Shown: positions 26,701 to 34,682 of the stretch, piece by piece
Layout: each line of letters begins with the position of its first letter
Position numbering within the stretch: position 1 is the first letter of the stretch
Source of the DNA: Candidatus Bathyarchaeota archaeon
GTDB lineage: Archaea; Thermoproteota; Bathyarchaeia; 40CM-2-53-6
Direction: 5' to 3'
NCBI GenBank assembly: GCA_005888745.1
Contig: VBBS01000039.1
Span: forward strand, 1-51,858
DNA: 51,858 nt
The notes under the pieces: generated by a model
Told to the model about the DNA's origin: nothing
Seen by the model: only the letters and a program-made list of their open reading frames with translations
The model's database searches: none
Made by a program: the position numbers and the translations under genes

Positions 26701-26861
26701 AACGGGAGACCGGGACGGTGGATGAAAAGATACTCCTCGCGGCCCTAGTTGAGAGAGAGAAAGTGACTGATGGCGAGGCGCGGCGGTTCGTCGGACAGTT
26801 GATTAAGGAAGGAATGCTCTACTCGCCCAAGGAAGGAAAACTAAAGCGAACCTCAGGCTAG
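23697..26861 (+). CDS. mcm: Replicative helicase MCM, intein-containing precursor
   Basis: 1054 residues, of which 342-709 are an intein, leaving a 686-residue MCM. The hexameric ATPase unwinds DNA at forks. The N-terminal domain holds a zinc site (CRKC and CPSC). The AAA+ core has Walker A GDPG^TAKSQ interrupted by the intein, Walker B CIDELDKM, sensor 1 in AAANPALGRY and arginine finger LSRFDLIF. The C-terminal 75 residues form a winged helix (TDGEARRFVGQLIKEG). Start TTG at 23697, overlapping the GINS stop. Activity requires splicing. Confidence 0.96.
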   Translation: MTLVSPQTSRPEDVFQDFFRSYQADQVGSKYRKRLAQVAVNNGISLIIDFDDLIAFDPALARSVTERPDDFIGYASSAATAQMRVEDPEYAEHAGRIFARFRRLPEKRSLRKIGAEDMKKLALVEGIVVRTTQVRPMILKAVFRCRKCLEIVQEEQSGDLMRGPGPTCPSCKQKTAWELLEEQCKFKNTQEARVQERPEDLPPGQLPRYLDVRLEDDIVDSARPGDRVAVTSIVRAEKQYVGEKGRLRTFNLYLEANFVDVVGKETEVVELTREDEKKILEASKDPFVHRKLIMSLAPSIYGYGEIKEGILYLLFGGVSKHLPDGVSIRGDLNTLLIGDPGCLLGDERIVLGSGAIVKIQDLGGEHLQAVRTQVLTGEGGGKRDWATRFHVYRQQPIIEVVTESGKSIRGTPNHPLLALEKILDKSVRKWKRLDEFKVGDRVAVVTGFPCTITGFLDTNWSPLPLKRGRRFTGRLPEKLTPDLAGLLGYVLGDGYVSKGQFGFVVAEGEKDVLSYLCETAERLFGVKPGVRAGVLRGRTVTLYRVVLRSKDIVENLRFLREKRVPEMVLRSGNEVVSSFLRWLYEADGTVFSTRRGCGTIGLKAKDIELLRDVQILLLRFGIHSRIVSNALLIKRGESIVKFAFKIGFASEKKRSRMSTLLDRARRLKRLNRQRSERIISVVEREPADVYDIEVPKTHRFIANGIVSHNTAKSQLLQYVSRIAPRGLYTSGRGTTAAGLTAAVLREKTGGMVLEAGALVLADKGTACIDELDKMRPDDRVAIHEALEQQTVSVAKGGIVATLNARASVLAAANPALGRYEPHKNINENINLPVTILSRFDLIFLVKDLPEPENDTRMSEHILSLHKTSHTPEEAPFPPDFLRKYISYAKRIVPVLTPGAVKELQDFYLKMRNTTGKEAAVAITPRQLEGLVRISEARARAFLRDEVTVEDAKSAVKIMSYALYDVGVDVKTGKIDIDTIMTGKPATVRDSLGRVMAIVAELERETGTVDEKILLAALVEREKVTDGEARRFVGQLIKEGMLYSPKEGKLKRTSG
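24720..25823 (+). mobile_element. Intein in MCM Walker A (368 aa, LAGLIDADG endonuclease)
   Basis: Begins with Cys (CLLGDERIVLGSGAIVKI) and ends HRFIANGIVSHN, followed by extein Thr. Block B is GTPNHPLL. Homing-endonuclease motifs are LLGYVLGDGY and FLRWLYEADGT, both with the catalytic acidic residue, so the endonuclease may be active. The insertion splits GDPG^TAKS, a known MCM insertion hot spot. All splice-junction residues look competent (Cys1, His-Asn, Thr+1). Confidence 0.93.
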
Positions 26862-26887
26862 AACCTGATTTCTGGAGCTATCATCAG

Positions 26888-29800
26888 TTGAAGATTAGCG
26901 AACTCTCCATTGACAAGCAAGTAATCGAGTTATTGACAAAGGAAGGTCTCGACGAGCTCTACCCACCGCAACAACACGCCATCGAAGCAGGAGTATTAGA
27001 TGGGAAGAACCTTGTTCTTGCCAGTCCTACTGCGAGTGGCAAAACTCTCGTTGCAGAACTATGTATGATGCAACATGTTCTCGAACACCGAGGCAAAGCA
27101 CTCTACCTGGCCCCGCTGCGTGCTTTGGCTAGCGAGAAATTCAAGGAATTCCAAAGATACTCCACAATCAAGAAATCAAATGGAGAATACATTAGAGTTG
27201 GAATATCCACAGGCGACTATGACAGCTCCGACCCGTGGCTAGGAAGATACGACATTATCATTTCGACCAATGAAAAAGGAGACTCCCTACTTCGCCACCG
27301 CGCTCCATGGATGGGTGAGCTTACCTTGGTCGTTGCCGACGAGATTCATCTCCTAACTGAACAGGAAAGGGGTCCGACCTTAGAAGTGGTTCTAACTCGA
27401 CTTAACGAGATCAATCCGAACATACAGGTACTAGCGCTAAGTGCTACAGTGAGGAATGCGGACGAGGTTGCGTCCTGGCTGAAGGCTGGCTCTGTTACAA
27501 CTGACTGGCGTCCAGTTCCCCTGAGAGAGGGAATCTACCACGATAATCAAGTACAGTTCCGTGATGGTGCAAGTCGAGAGATTCTGAGCGGAACCAAGAC
27601 ACCGAGCCTCGACATCGCACTCGACATCCTTGGCACGGGCGGACAAGCGCTGATCTTCACCGAGACCCGACGATCTGCAGTCGAGATGGGCCGCAGAGCA
27701 TCGGTAGCCGTGAAAAGTCGCCTGTCAAAACCCGAAGAGAGAGCGCTGCGCACTATATCCGACCGAATACTCTCGACAGGCGAAAAAACCCGTTTAAGCG
27801 AAGCCCTGGCGACGCAGGTAGAAGCAGGCGCAGGTTTTCACCACGCAGGCCTAGCCGGAACTCATCGAGGAATAATCGAGGACGCTTTTCGAGAAGGTAG
27901 AATCAAGGTCCTAGCGGCCACTCCAACACTTTGCCTCCCGGCAGGGGAGGAGATTTTCGGAAACCCTGCCCCTGTTGCTATAGAGAAGCTCTCCAGCGGC
28001 GACAGAGTCTTGACTCACGGAAACGTATTCGAAGACGTTGTCGCGCCGACTTCCAGATGGTATGACGGGATTCTTGTGAAAGTCACGCCATGGTTACAGC
28101 TTCCGATGAGGATGACGCCAGAACACAAGGTGCTCAGAGTTATCCGCACGAGGCGTTCATCACACACTCGGAGCACGACTCGTCATTGGTGGACTTATTC
28201 CAAGTCCGAGTGGGCCGCCGCAAAGAACTTGCAGGTGGGAGATTTGGTACTCTTCCCCAGAATCAAGGAAGAGCACGATCTTCAGTATCTTGACTTATCG
28301 GAGCAAGGCGCCCTATCAAACCAGTATGGGGTCGTAGGAAAACACTGGTCAAGATTGAAAATTGACCGTCTAGAATTGACGTGTCAAACACTCGAAGTAT
28401 TGGGGCTCTACCTCGCTGAAGGCTACTCCGGAACGCAAGGCCAAGTGTTGTTTGCTCTGAATACAAAAGAAGCAGAACTCACCTCAATGGTCACAGACTG
28501 GTTCAAAGCAATCGGGTTACGGCCCACCGTTATTGACAGCGAGAGGCACAGACGAGTCGTCGGGGCTTGTTCTAAACAGCTTGCCAAGACACTTCGAGCA
28601 TTGTGCGGGCGAAGAGCCAATGAGAAAAGGATTCCGCATCAACTAATGTACCTACCGAACAGCCTACTTACCGCTGTTGTTAGAGGAATGTGGCAGGGAG
28701 ATGGTAACATCACCCGATCCAAAGCACGAACGGCTAGATACGCAACTGTGTCAGGAGTCCTGGCCAAGCAACTGTTCGCAGTGCTCGTCAAACTGGGATA
28801 CATGCCGGCAATCAGCATAAGCAAGAAGGCTGGGATTACTTCCAAATACGGGCTAGCAATTACGCACAAGCACGCCCTCTACACGGTATCGGTTTCTGGG
28901 AAACAGCTAACCCGATTCCTCGTAGACGTGTTGAAGGTCAAATCTGACATGTTTGGAGGGAATCGTGAATTCAATAGAGGGTATCTCGATTCCAATTTCT
29001 ACTACATGCCAATTAGAAAGGTCGAACGAGAGCCCTACAAAGGCACAGTTCATAATCTGGAGGTCAAGGGACATAGTAGTTACGTCGGGTCGTTCGTGGT
29101 CCACAATTCTGCAGGTGTCAATCTTCCTGCAAGGGTTGTCGTTATCAGCAGTTATGAACGGTACGAAGCTGGCTACGGTCGGTATCCGATAAGTGTGCTA
29201 GAGTATCGGCAGTTTTGCGGCCGTGCAGGTCGGCCGAGATACGACAAGTTTGGCGAGGCACTGCTGATTGCGCGTAATCCGGATGAGGCGGAGTGGTTGA
29301 TGGAGAATTATGTGCTCGCCCAGCCTGAAAAGCTTTGGTCGAAGCTGGCAGCGGAACGGATTCTTCGGCCTCACGTGCTGTCTACCATAGCGGCTGGTTA
29401 CGCTCATTCAGAGGAGGGATTGTATGGCTTTTTCGCGAGAACATTTTACGCGCATCAGTACGGGCCGCGGCTGATCAAGACCAAGATCGGAGATATTCTC
29501 CGGTTTCTCTTCAAAGAAGAGATGGTGCTAGTGGAGGGCAAGGACCTGTCGGCCACAAAGTTCGGAAAGCGTGTGTCGGAGCTGTACATCGACCCAATGT
29601 CTGCGGTGATATTGAGGGACGGTTTGTACAATCGCGCAAAGAAGATGACTGACCTCAGCGTCCTGCACCTGATCTCGAAGACTCCTGACTTGGCCCCGCG
29701 GCCCCGTCCGCGAGGAGGCGAAGTGGACAAACTTGGCTTACTAGCAGAACAAAGAAGCGACGAGTTCACCTATCCCATTCCAACGCAGTTCGAGGATCCT

Positions 29801-30316
29801 GTCGCCTACGAGGAATTCCTTGGCGAGCTAAAAGCCGCTCAAGTTCTATCTGACTGGATTGATGAGCGGACAGAGGATCAAATACTCGAAACGAGAAAGG
29901 TTGAGCCAGGCGACCTCCTCAGACTTGTCCAGGGGTCCGAATGGCTGATACTTGCTACTCAAGAACTAGGACGCTTGTTCGGACACAAGGATCTGCTGGC
30001 TCCCCTGGAAATGCTCAAAGTGAGGCTTGCAAAGGGCGTTCGGCCAGAGCTTGTCAAATTGACCACGCTTGAGGGCGTCGGACGGGTCAGAGCCCGCATG
30101 TTGTACGATGCGGGATTGAAGTCAATTGACGATATCAAAGAGAGGAGCCTCGAACAGTTGATGAGCATTCGAACCATCGGTCCATCACTTGCTAAGAGGA
30201 TCAAGGAACAAGCCGGGGGGCTCATCAAAGCAGATGAGTGGGAAAAGGCGAAGAAAGCAAGACCGTCGGATGTAGAACAGCAAGTGGTTCTCACCGAGTA
30301 CGAAGACTCCGAGTAA
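26888..30316 (+). CDS. Ski2/Hel308-like superfamily 2 helicase, intein-containing
   Basis: 1142 residues with an intein at 349-740; the extein is 750 residues, right for Hel308-type repair helicases. Motif I SPTASGKT, motif II ADEIHLL, motif III LSATV, motif V TPTL^SAGVNLPAR (interrupted) and motif VI QFCGRAGRPRYD are present. A winged helix and ratchet domain follow, and the C-terminal helix-hairpin-helix is TLEGVGRVRARMLYDAGL with IRTIGPSLAKRIKEQ. Expected role: remodelling stalled forks. TTG start at 26888, 26 bases after mcm. Confidence 0.92.
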   Translation: MKISELSIDKQVIELLTKEGLDELYPPQQHAIEAGVLDGKNLVLASPTASGKTLVAELCMMQHVLEHRGKALYLAPLRALASEKFKEFQRYSTIKKSNGEYIRVGISTGDYDSSDPWLGRYDIIISTNEKGDSLLRHRAPWMGELTLVVADEIHLLTEQERGPTLEVVLTRLNEINPNIQVLALSATVRNADEVASWLKAGSVTTDWRPVPLREGIYHDNQVQFRDGASREILSGTKTPSLDIALDILGTGGQALIFTETRRSAVEMGRRASVAVKSRLSKPEERALRTISDRILSTGEKTRLSEALATQVEAGAGFHHAGLAGTHRGIIEDAFREGRIKVLAATPTLCLPAGEEIFGNPAPVAIEKLSSGDRVLTHGNVFEDVVAPTSRWYDGILVKVTPWLQLPMRMTPEHKVLRVIRTRRSSHTRSTTRHWWTYSKSEWAAAKNLQVGDLVLFPRIKEEHDLQYLDLSEQGALSNQYGVVGKHWSRLKIDRLELTCQTLEVLGLYLAEGYSGTQGQVLFALNTKEAELTSMVTDWFKAIGLRPTVIDSERHRRVVGACSKQLAKTLRALCGRRANEKRIPHQLMYLPNSLLTAVVRGMWQGDGNITRSKARTARYATVSGVLAKQLFAVLVKLGYMPAISISKKAGITSKYGLAITHKHALYTVSVSGKQLTRFLVDVLKVKSDMFGGNREFNRGYLDSNFYYMPIRKVEREPYKGTVHNLEVKGHSSYVGSFVVHNSAGVNLPARVVVISSYERYEAGYGRYPISVLEYRQFCGRAGRPRYDKFGEALLIARNPDEAEWLMENYVLAQPEKLWSKLAAERILRPHVLSTIAAGYAHSEEGLYGFFARTFYAHQYGPRLIKTKIGDILRFLFKEEMVLVEGKDLSATKFGKRVSELYIDPMSAVILRDGLYNRAKKMTDLSVLHLISKTPDLAPRPRPRGGEVDKLGLLAEQRSDEFTYPIPTQFEDPVAYEEFLGELKAAQVLSDWIDERTEDQILETRKVEPGDLLRLVQGSEWLILATQELGRLFGHKDLLAPLEMLKVRLAKGVRPELVKLTTLEGVGRVRARMLYDAGLKSIDDIKERSLEQLMSIRTIGPSLAKRIKEQAGGLIKADEWEKAKKARPSDVEQQVVLTEYEDSE
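27932..29107 (+). mobile_element. Intein in helicase motif V (392 aa, LAGLIDADG endonuclease)
   Basis: Begins with Cys (CLPAGEEIFGNPAPVAIEKL) and ends SYVGSFVVHN, followed by extein Ser. Block B is RMTPEHKVLRV. Endonuclease motifs are VLGLYLAEGYSG and VVRGMWQGDGNI. Insertion is at TPTL^SAGVNLPAR, the conserved motif V of the helicase, so splicing is needed for ATPase coupling. It shares little obvious sequence with the MCM intein. Confidence 0.92.
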
Positions 30317-30343
30317 AGAGTCGGAGCATTGGTAATTTCTAGG

Positions 30344-30351
30344 CTTATAAT
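30344..30351 (+). promoter_or_regulatory. TATA box for inositol-phosphate synthase
   Basis: CTTATAAT about 45 bases upstream of the ATG at 30394, predicting transcription from near 30375. Confidence 0.45.
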
Positions 30352-30393
30352 GCGGGGCTCTGCTACGTTCTCCTTCCTAAGGAAAGTACGCAG

Positions 30394-31479
30394 ATGGGAA
30401 AGATCAAAGCAGCACTCGCGGGCGTTGGAAATTGCGCCAGCGCACTGATACAGGGGATCCAGTACTACCGGAAGAACCCGCCCAAAGAAGACAATCTCAC
30501 GACGGGTCTGATGCATCCAAAGTTCGGGGACTACAAAGTAGAGGATATCACGTTCGTTGCCGCGTTTGAGGTCAACCGGAAGAAGATCGGAAGTGATCTC
30601 AGCAAGGCAATATTCACTGAACCGAACTGTGCGCCGAAGATAAGTGATGTCCCGGACATGGGGGTCACCGTCAAAGCGGGGCCGATACTAGATGGTGTCG
30701 CCCCTCACATGAAGGAGCCGTTCCATGTCTACAACAAGAACAGAACCAAACCTGTAGACGTGGCGGCTGAGCTAAAGGACTCTGGAGCAGAGATTCTCGT
30801 AAACTATCTTCCAGTTGGAAGCGAAAAAGGCGCAAGATTCTACGCGCAACAGGCCCTGGATGCGGGATGTGGCTTCGTAAATTGCATTCCCGAATTCATC
30901 GCGTCAAACGACGGGTGGTCGAAAAAATTCGAAGACAGAAAACTTCCGATCGCTGGCGACGATATCAAAAGCCAGGTTGGAGCGACGATTGTTCACAGGG
31001 CGCTCGTGGACCTCTTCCTAAGGCGCGGCGTGAGAGTTGATGAGAGTTATCAGCTCAATCTTGGTGGCGATACTGACTTTCTCAACATGACGGTGGAAGA
31101 GAGGCTCCATTCGAAGCGTATCAGCAAGACAACGGCTGTTGCAAGCCTCATTCCGTACGACGTTCCGACAAGAATTGGCCCGTCAGATTATGTTCCTCAT
31201 CTGAAGAACAAAAAGATCTGCTACATCTACTTGAAGGGAAGAAAGTGGGGGAACATTCCGTTGCAGATCGATCTCAAACTCTCCGTCGAGGACTCGCCCA
31301 ATAGTGCAGGAGTGGTTGCCGACGTAATTCGTGCGGTGAAGCTCGGTCTGGACCGGGGAGTTGGAGGTGCACTCACTAGCATTTCCTCCTACTGTTTCAA
31401 GTATCCGCCGGTCAAGATCCCTGACGGTCAGGCTTCTCAGTGGGTCGAAGACTACATTCAGGGAAAAAGAGAGCGCTAA
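30394..31479 (+). CDS. ino1: L-myo-inositol-1-phosphate synthase
   Basis: A 361-residue NAD-dependent enzyme that converts glucose-6-phosphate to inositol-1-phosphate. The Rossmann motif is AGVGNCASALIQG. The central segments VNYLPVGSEKGARFYAQ, CGFVNCIPEFIAS and GDDIKSQVGATIVHRAL contain the catalytic lysines and substrate loop. The short archaeal form suits synthesis of inositol phospholipids or compatible solutes. It has its own promoter and converges on the DHS-like gene, with overlapping stop codons at 31476-31479. Confidence 0.95.
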   Translation: MGKIKAALAGVGNCASALIQGIQYYRKNPPKEDNLTTGLMHPKFGDYKVEDITFVAAFEVNRKKIGSDLSKAIFTEPNCAPKISDVPDMGVTVKAGPILDGVAPHMKEPFHVYNKNRTKPVDVAAELKDSGAEILVNYLPVGSEKGARFYAQQALDAGCGFVNCIPEFIASNDGWSKKFEDRKLPIAGDDIKSQVGATIVHRALVDLFLRRGVRVDESYQLNLGGDTDFLNMTVEERLHSKRISKTTAVASLIPYDVPTRIGPSDYVPHLKNKKICYIYLKGRKWGNIPLQIDLKLSVEDSPNSAGVVADVIRAVKLGLDRGVGGALTSISSYCFKYPPVKIPDGQASQWVEDYIQGKRER

Positions 31480-32612
31480 GCCGAGACTTTCCGAGTCTTC
31501 CGTACCGCGGGGGCTTGTAGAGACTCTCCCCAGTTGTGATTCAACCGGCCCCTACTCTTCCATTCCTCATAATGTTCCATTACACCCGTGAACAGCAGCG
31601 GCAGCCCGATAGTAGCGTCAACATGCACGGTGCACTGTTCGGCCTTCGGGTCAAGCTTTCCCCATGACTGGCTCTCCGGTAACTCGCAGCCCGAGAGACC
31701 CCCGAACTTAGGGTCATCGGTTGTTACTTGGATCGCATAGCTGTGCGGGGGAACAGGCATCCCGGCAATCTCTGCCATCGGGATAACCTGCTGAATGTAA
31801 TTCTTAGGAGTCCCACCCCCGATGAAAATCACTCCCGATTTCTGCCATCGCCTCTTTAGGCTCATAATCTCAAGATTGTCCAACATGGGGTCATAGACCA
31901 TCGGGGGCCGACCCTGGTCGAGTTGCTCATTCCTATAGACTGTGAGTGCCATCCCTACTGAACTATCAGCTAGTGCAGGACAGAAGACTGGAAGGTGTTC
32001 CCTCGCGGCAGTGGCGAGGATGCCGTACTCGTCGTTTATTCGTTGTCCCATCAATTGGAAGAACTCTCTGCTGGAATATCCTCGTGGCTCAAGGCCCTCC
32101 GAGAACTTTTCGACGAATTCGTCAGCCTTAGTGAACATGACATCGTCTGCGTAGGTGTCGTAGACCCTGTCTATTCTCATACTCCTAAGGGTCGGGTCGT
32201 CAATGTGATGATGGGCCATATAATGGCGGCCTCCAAGAGACTCGTAGAGATCGTGACTGAGATTCGCACCGGTTGATACTAGCACATCGATCGCATGGAA
32301 AGCGATGAGGTCCCGGAGGAGTCGCCTCATTCCCCCAGCAATCATTGCGCCAGACAAGCCAAAGAAGATGAGCGGACGATCGGGGTCGCTTAGCATATGA
32401 AGCCAGATCTTGTAACACTTGCCAAGCATTCTGCTCTGGAATGAAGTGGCGTTGAACGCTTCGAGAGCTTCGCTAACGGTGTGAACCTTTGCAACATCAA
32501 AATGCTGGACAGGATGTTTGAATGCGTCGCCCCGCGGCGAGAATTGAATGCGAGACGATGAAGCTGACGCAGATATTTTTTCGTGAGAGTCAGAATTCTT
32601 GTTGGACTTCAT
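31476..32612 (-). CDS. Deoxyhypusine-synthase-family paralogue (homospermidine-synthase-like?)
   Basis: 378 residues. Conserved DHS features include FFGLSGAMIAGGMRRLLRDL, VSTGANLSHD, the lysine motif GGGTPKNY, YAIQVTTDDPKFGGLSG and HVDATIGLPLL. It has an N-terminal extension of about 45 polar residues. The GGGTPKN form is typical of 'DHS-like' proteins, some of which in bacteria are homospermidine synthases. With a canonical DHS next to aIF5A (2418-3332), this one may act in polyamine synthesis; that is inference. Convergent with ino1. Confidence 0.85.
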   Translation of the reverse strand: MKSNKNSDSHEKISASASSSRIQFSPRGDAFKHPVQHFDVAKVHTVSEALEAFNATSFQSRMLGKCYKIWLHMLSDPDRPLIFFGLSGAMIAGGMRRLLRDLIAFHAIDVLVSTGANLSHDLYESLGGRHYMAHHHIDDPTLRSMRIDRVYDTYADDVMFTKADEFVEKFSEGLEPRGYSSREFFQLMGQRINDEYGILATAAREHLPVFCPALADSSVGMALTVYRNEQLDQGRPPMVYDPMLDNLEIMSLKRRWQKSGVIFIGGGTPKNYIQQVIPMAEIAGMPVPPHSYAIQVTTDDPKFGGLSGCELPESQSWGKLDPKAEQCTVHVDATIGLPLLFTGVMEHYEEWKSRGRLNHNWGESLQAPAVRKTRKVSA

Positions 32613-32792
32613 TTTATCCTTCTAACTTAGCCACCCTAGGGTCTTTCCGTTTCTATTAAAATGTTCCACAACTCGCAACACGGGTCACTGGGACGATTGA
32701 AAATTTTCCGGGAAATTCTTGTTTTGTTAGAGGATGTTTTTCGGGCTTCAGTTCTTAGCGTGGGCAGTTAGGAAATCTGGGACCGTCGATAT

Positions 32793-34055
32793 CTAATATC
32801 GGCGTCTGTGTCGTTGGAATCTCGGTGGACGACGGGCCGGACGCCTTCCACGACCTCTTTGATGTCTTTCTCCACCTCGCCTCGGGCCATAGGGACGAGG
32901 CGGGAGGAACAGCGTCGGGTATGATCTTCGGCCAGGAGATGTCAATCTGATCATCTCTTGAATGTTTGAGGAAGTTGTTCGTCTTATTCTCTCAAAGATG
33001 GAGTCATCACTGCGGCTTACGAGGGAGACTGCGATTCCGGCGCTTCCAGCGCGGGCGGTTCTACCGATTCTATGGAAGTAGGTTAGGGGCTCTTCTGGTA
33101 GGTCGAAGTTGACGACATGGCTAACGCTCGTAATGTCCAGGCCTCTTGCCGCCACATCCGTCGCGACAAGGAGGGCGATTGAGCCATTCCGAAAGGCCAG
33201 AATTGCTCTGTCCCTTTGGCTCTGGGACAGGTCCCCATGAATCGCCAGTGCGTTGTAGCCCTCGACTCTGAGGGCTTGGGCAAGTCGACCGGCTCTGATC
33301 TTGGTCGAGCAGAATATGAGCCCCCTGGTTATCTTCTCGGCTTCTAAGAGGGAGCATAGAGCGGGGAACTTTTCATTCTCTTCAGCCCACGTTTATTTTT
33401 GGGAGACGGATTCAACTGAAATCTCGTCGCTATCGACAAATATTCTCAGGGGATTCTTCATGTAGTGATGAGCGAGCCTGATGATCTCGTCGGGCATGGT
33501 CGCCGAGAATAGCGTTGTTTGACGGGGTCCCGGAACTCTTTCGAGTATCAGTCTCACGTCATCGATGAATCCCATGTCCAGCATCCTATCCGCTTCGTCC
33601 AGTACTACAAATCGGACCCTGTCTAGGTCCACGGTCCTTCTCTCCAGATGATCGAGGAGTCGGCCGGGAGTGGCGACGATGACTTTCGTCGTAGGCCTTT
33701 CCAGTTTGTTGATCTGGACTCCAATGTTTTGACCACCGTAGACTGGGACGGTTCTTATTGGGAGGTGCCGAGCGAGGCGCTCAAATTCTCCTGCAACCTG
33801 GACTGCCAGTTCGCGTGTCGGGACTAGGACGAGTGCTTGAAGCCCATGAACGTGGTTGTCAATCCTCTGGAGTATCGGAAGAGCATAGGCAAGTGTCTTG
33901 CCCGAACCCGTGTGCGCCTGTCCGATGATGTCTCTTCCCTGAAGAATAGGCGCGATAGCTTCCGCTTGAATTGGGAACATTTCTTCGAAGCCCATATCCT
34001 TGATTCCCTGAAGAAGCCGTGGTTGGAAACCGAGGGCTTCGAACTGTTGAGCCAA
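32793..34055 (-). pseudogene. DEAD-box RNA helicase with in-frame TAA between the two lobes
   Basis: 421 codons in one frame, interrupted only by TAA at 33393-33395. Lobe 1 (34055-33396) has the Q motif region GFQPRLLQGIKDMGF, motif I AHTGSGKT, motif II VLDEADRM and motif III LFSATMP. Directly after the stop the same frame continues with AEENEKFPALCSLLEAEKI, then ATDVAARGLD (motif V) and HRIGRTARAG (motif VI), and ends in an Arg-rich tail. A single-base nonsense change in a Tyr-like position (SQK-x-) explains it. Possibilities are a pseudogene, a split two-lobe protein, readthrough or a sequence error. Confidence 0.8.
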
Positions 34056-34148
34056 CTATTGTTCTAACAATAAGTCCGCCCGCCCCCATAAAGACCTTCC
34101 AGTCTCGGTAATCCAAATCAGAAGGGCGAGGAAACCTATTCCTTTTAC

Positions 34149-34319
34149 CTACGGCCTTTTGGTTCTCTTCCACAGACTAGATGCGTCATCGGCGAGGCCC
34201 TCATGACGATGCTCCCAAGCTTGGTGTTTGGGCATATGATCTTCGCAGAAAGTCTTGCCGCAATACTCACACATCTTGTTCTGTTGCGTTACACGTCCGC
34301 ATTCGTCACATTTGTCCAA
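34149..34319 (-). CDS. Small AN1-type-like zinc-finger protein
   Basis: 56 residues from a TTG at 34319. Starts DKCDECGRVTQQNKMCEYCG, then KTFCEDHMPKHQAWEHRH. The spacing of Cys-x2-Cys, Cys-x2-Cys, Cys and His residues matches AN1-like zinc fingers that bind two zinc ions. A basic tail (WKRTKRP) precedes the stop. No earlier start exists in frame. It lies between the DEAD-box helicase and a winged-helix gene. Role unknown. Confidence 0.75.
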   Translation of the reverse strand: MDKCDECGRVTQQNKMCEYCGKTFCEDHMPKHQAWEHRHEGLADDASSLWKRTKRP

Positions 34320-34368
34320 ATCAAACCAACTTCGAACAGAGACAATACTGATGATAATCGTGGGAGGT

Positions 34369-34680
34369 TTAAGCTTGAGCCCGGACGGCGCCTACTTCCT
34401 GACCGTGATTCCACTTTGAGATCAATTCATGTAGAAGTTTCGCGCGATCGTTAGTGAGGTTAAGCTTGAAAACTCTCACACGTCCGAAGTCTCTCTCCTC
34501 CACAATTCCTGCCTTTGATAGGTCGTCCAGATGCCGCTCGGTAGCGCTGTAGCTTTGCTCAGTTCTCTTGGCAATCTCTGTCAAGTGCAGCTGCTCGACT
34601 CCGGAGAGAACAGCCAGTATTCGTATTCTACCGCTGCTCGAAAGGATCCTGTCTAAGGGTGCATCTTTTTCTTCGGCCAA
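34369..34680 (-). CDS. ArsR-like winged-helix transcription regulator
   Basis: 103 residues: ILSSSGRIRILAVLSGVEQL, then the helix-turn-helix LTEIAKRTEQSYSATERHLDDLSKAGIV and a wing RDFGRVRVFKLN in successive segments. A short acidic N-terminus and a C-terminal helix follow. It starts two bases after the cdc6 stop on the same strand, so it is likely co-transcribed and could regulate replication-linked genes (inference). Confidence 0.85.
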   Translation of the reverse strand: MAEEKDAPLDRILSSSGRIRILAVLSGVEQLHLTEIAKRTEQSYSATERHLDDLSKAGIVEERDFGRVRVFKLNLTNDRAKLLHELISKWNHGQEVGAVRAQA

Positions 34681-34682
34681 GG

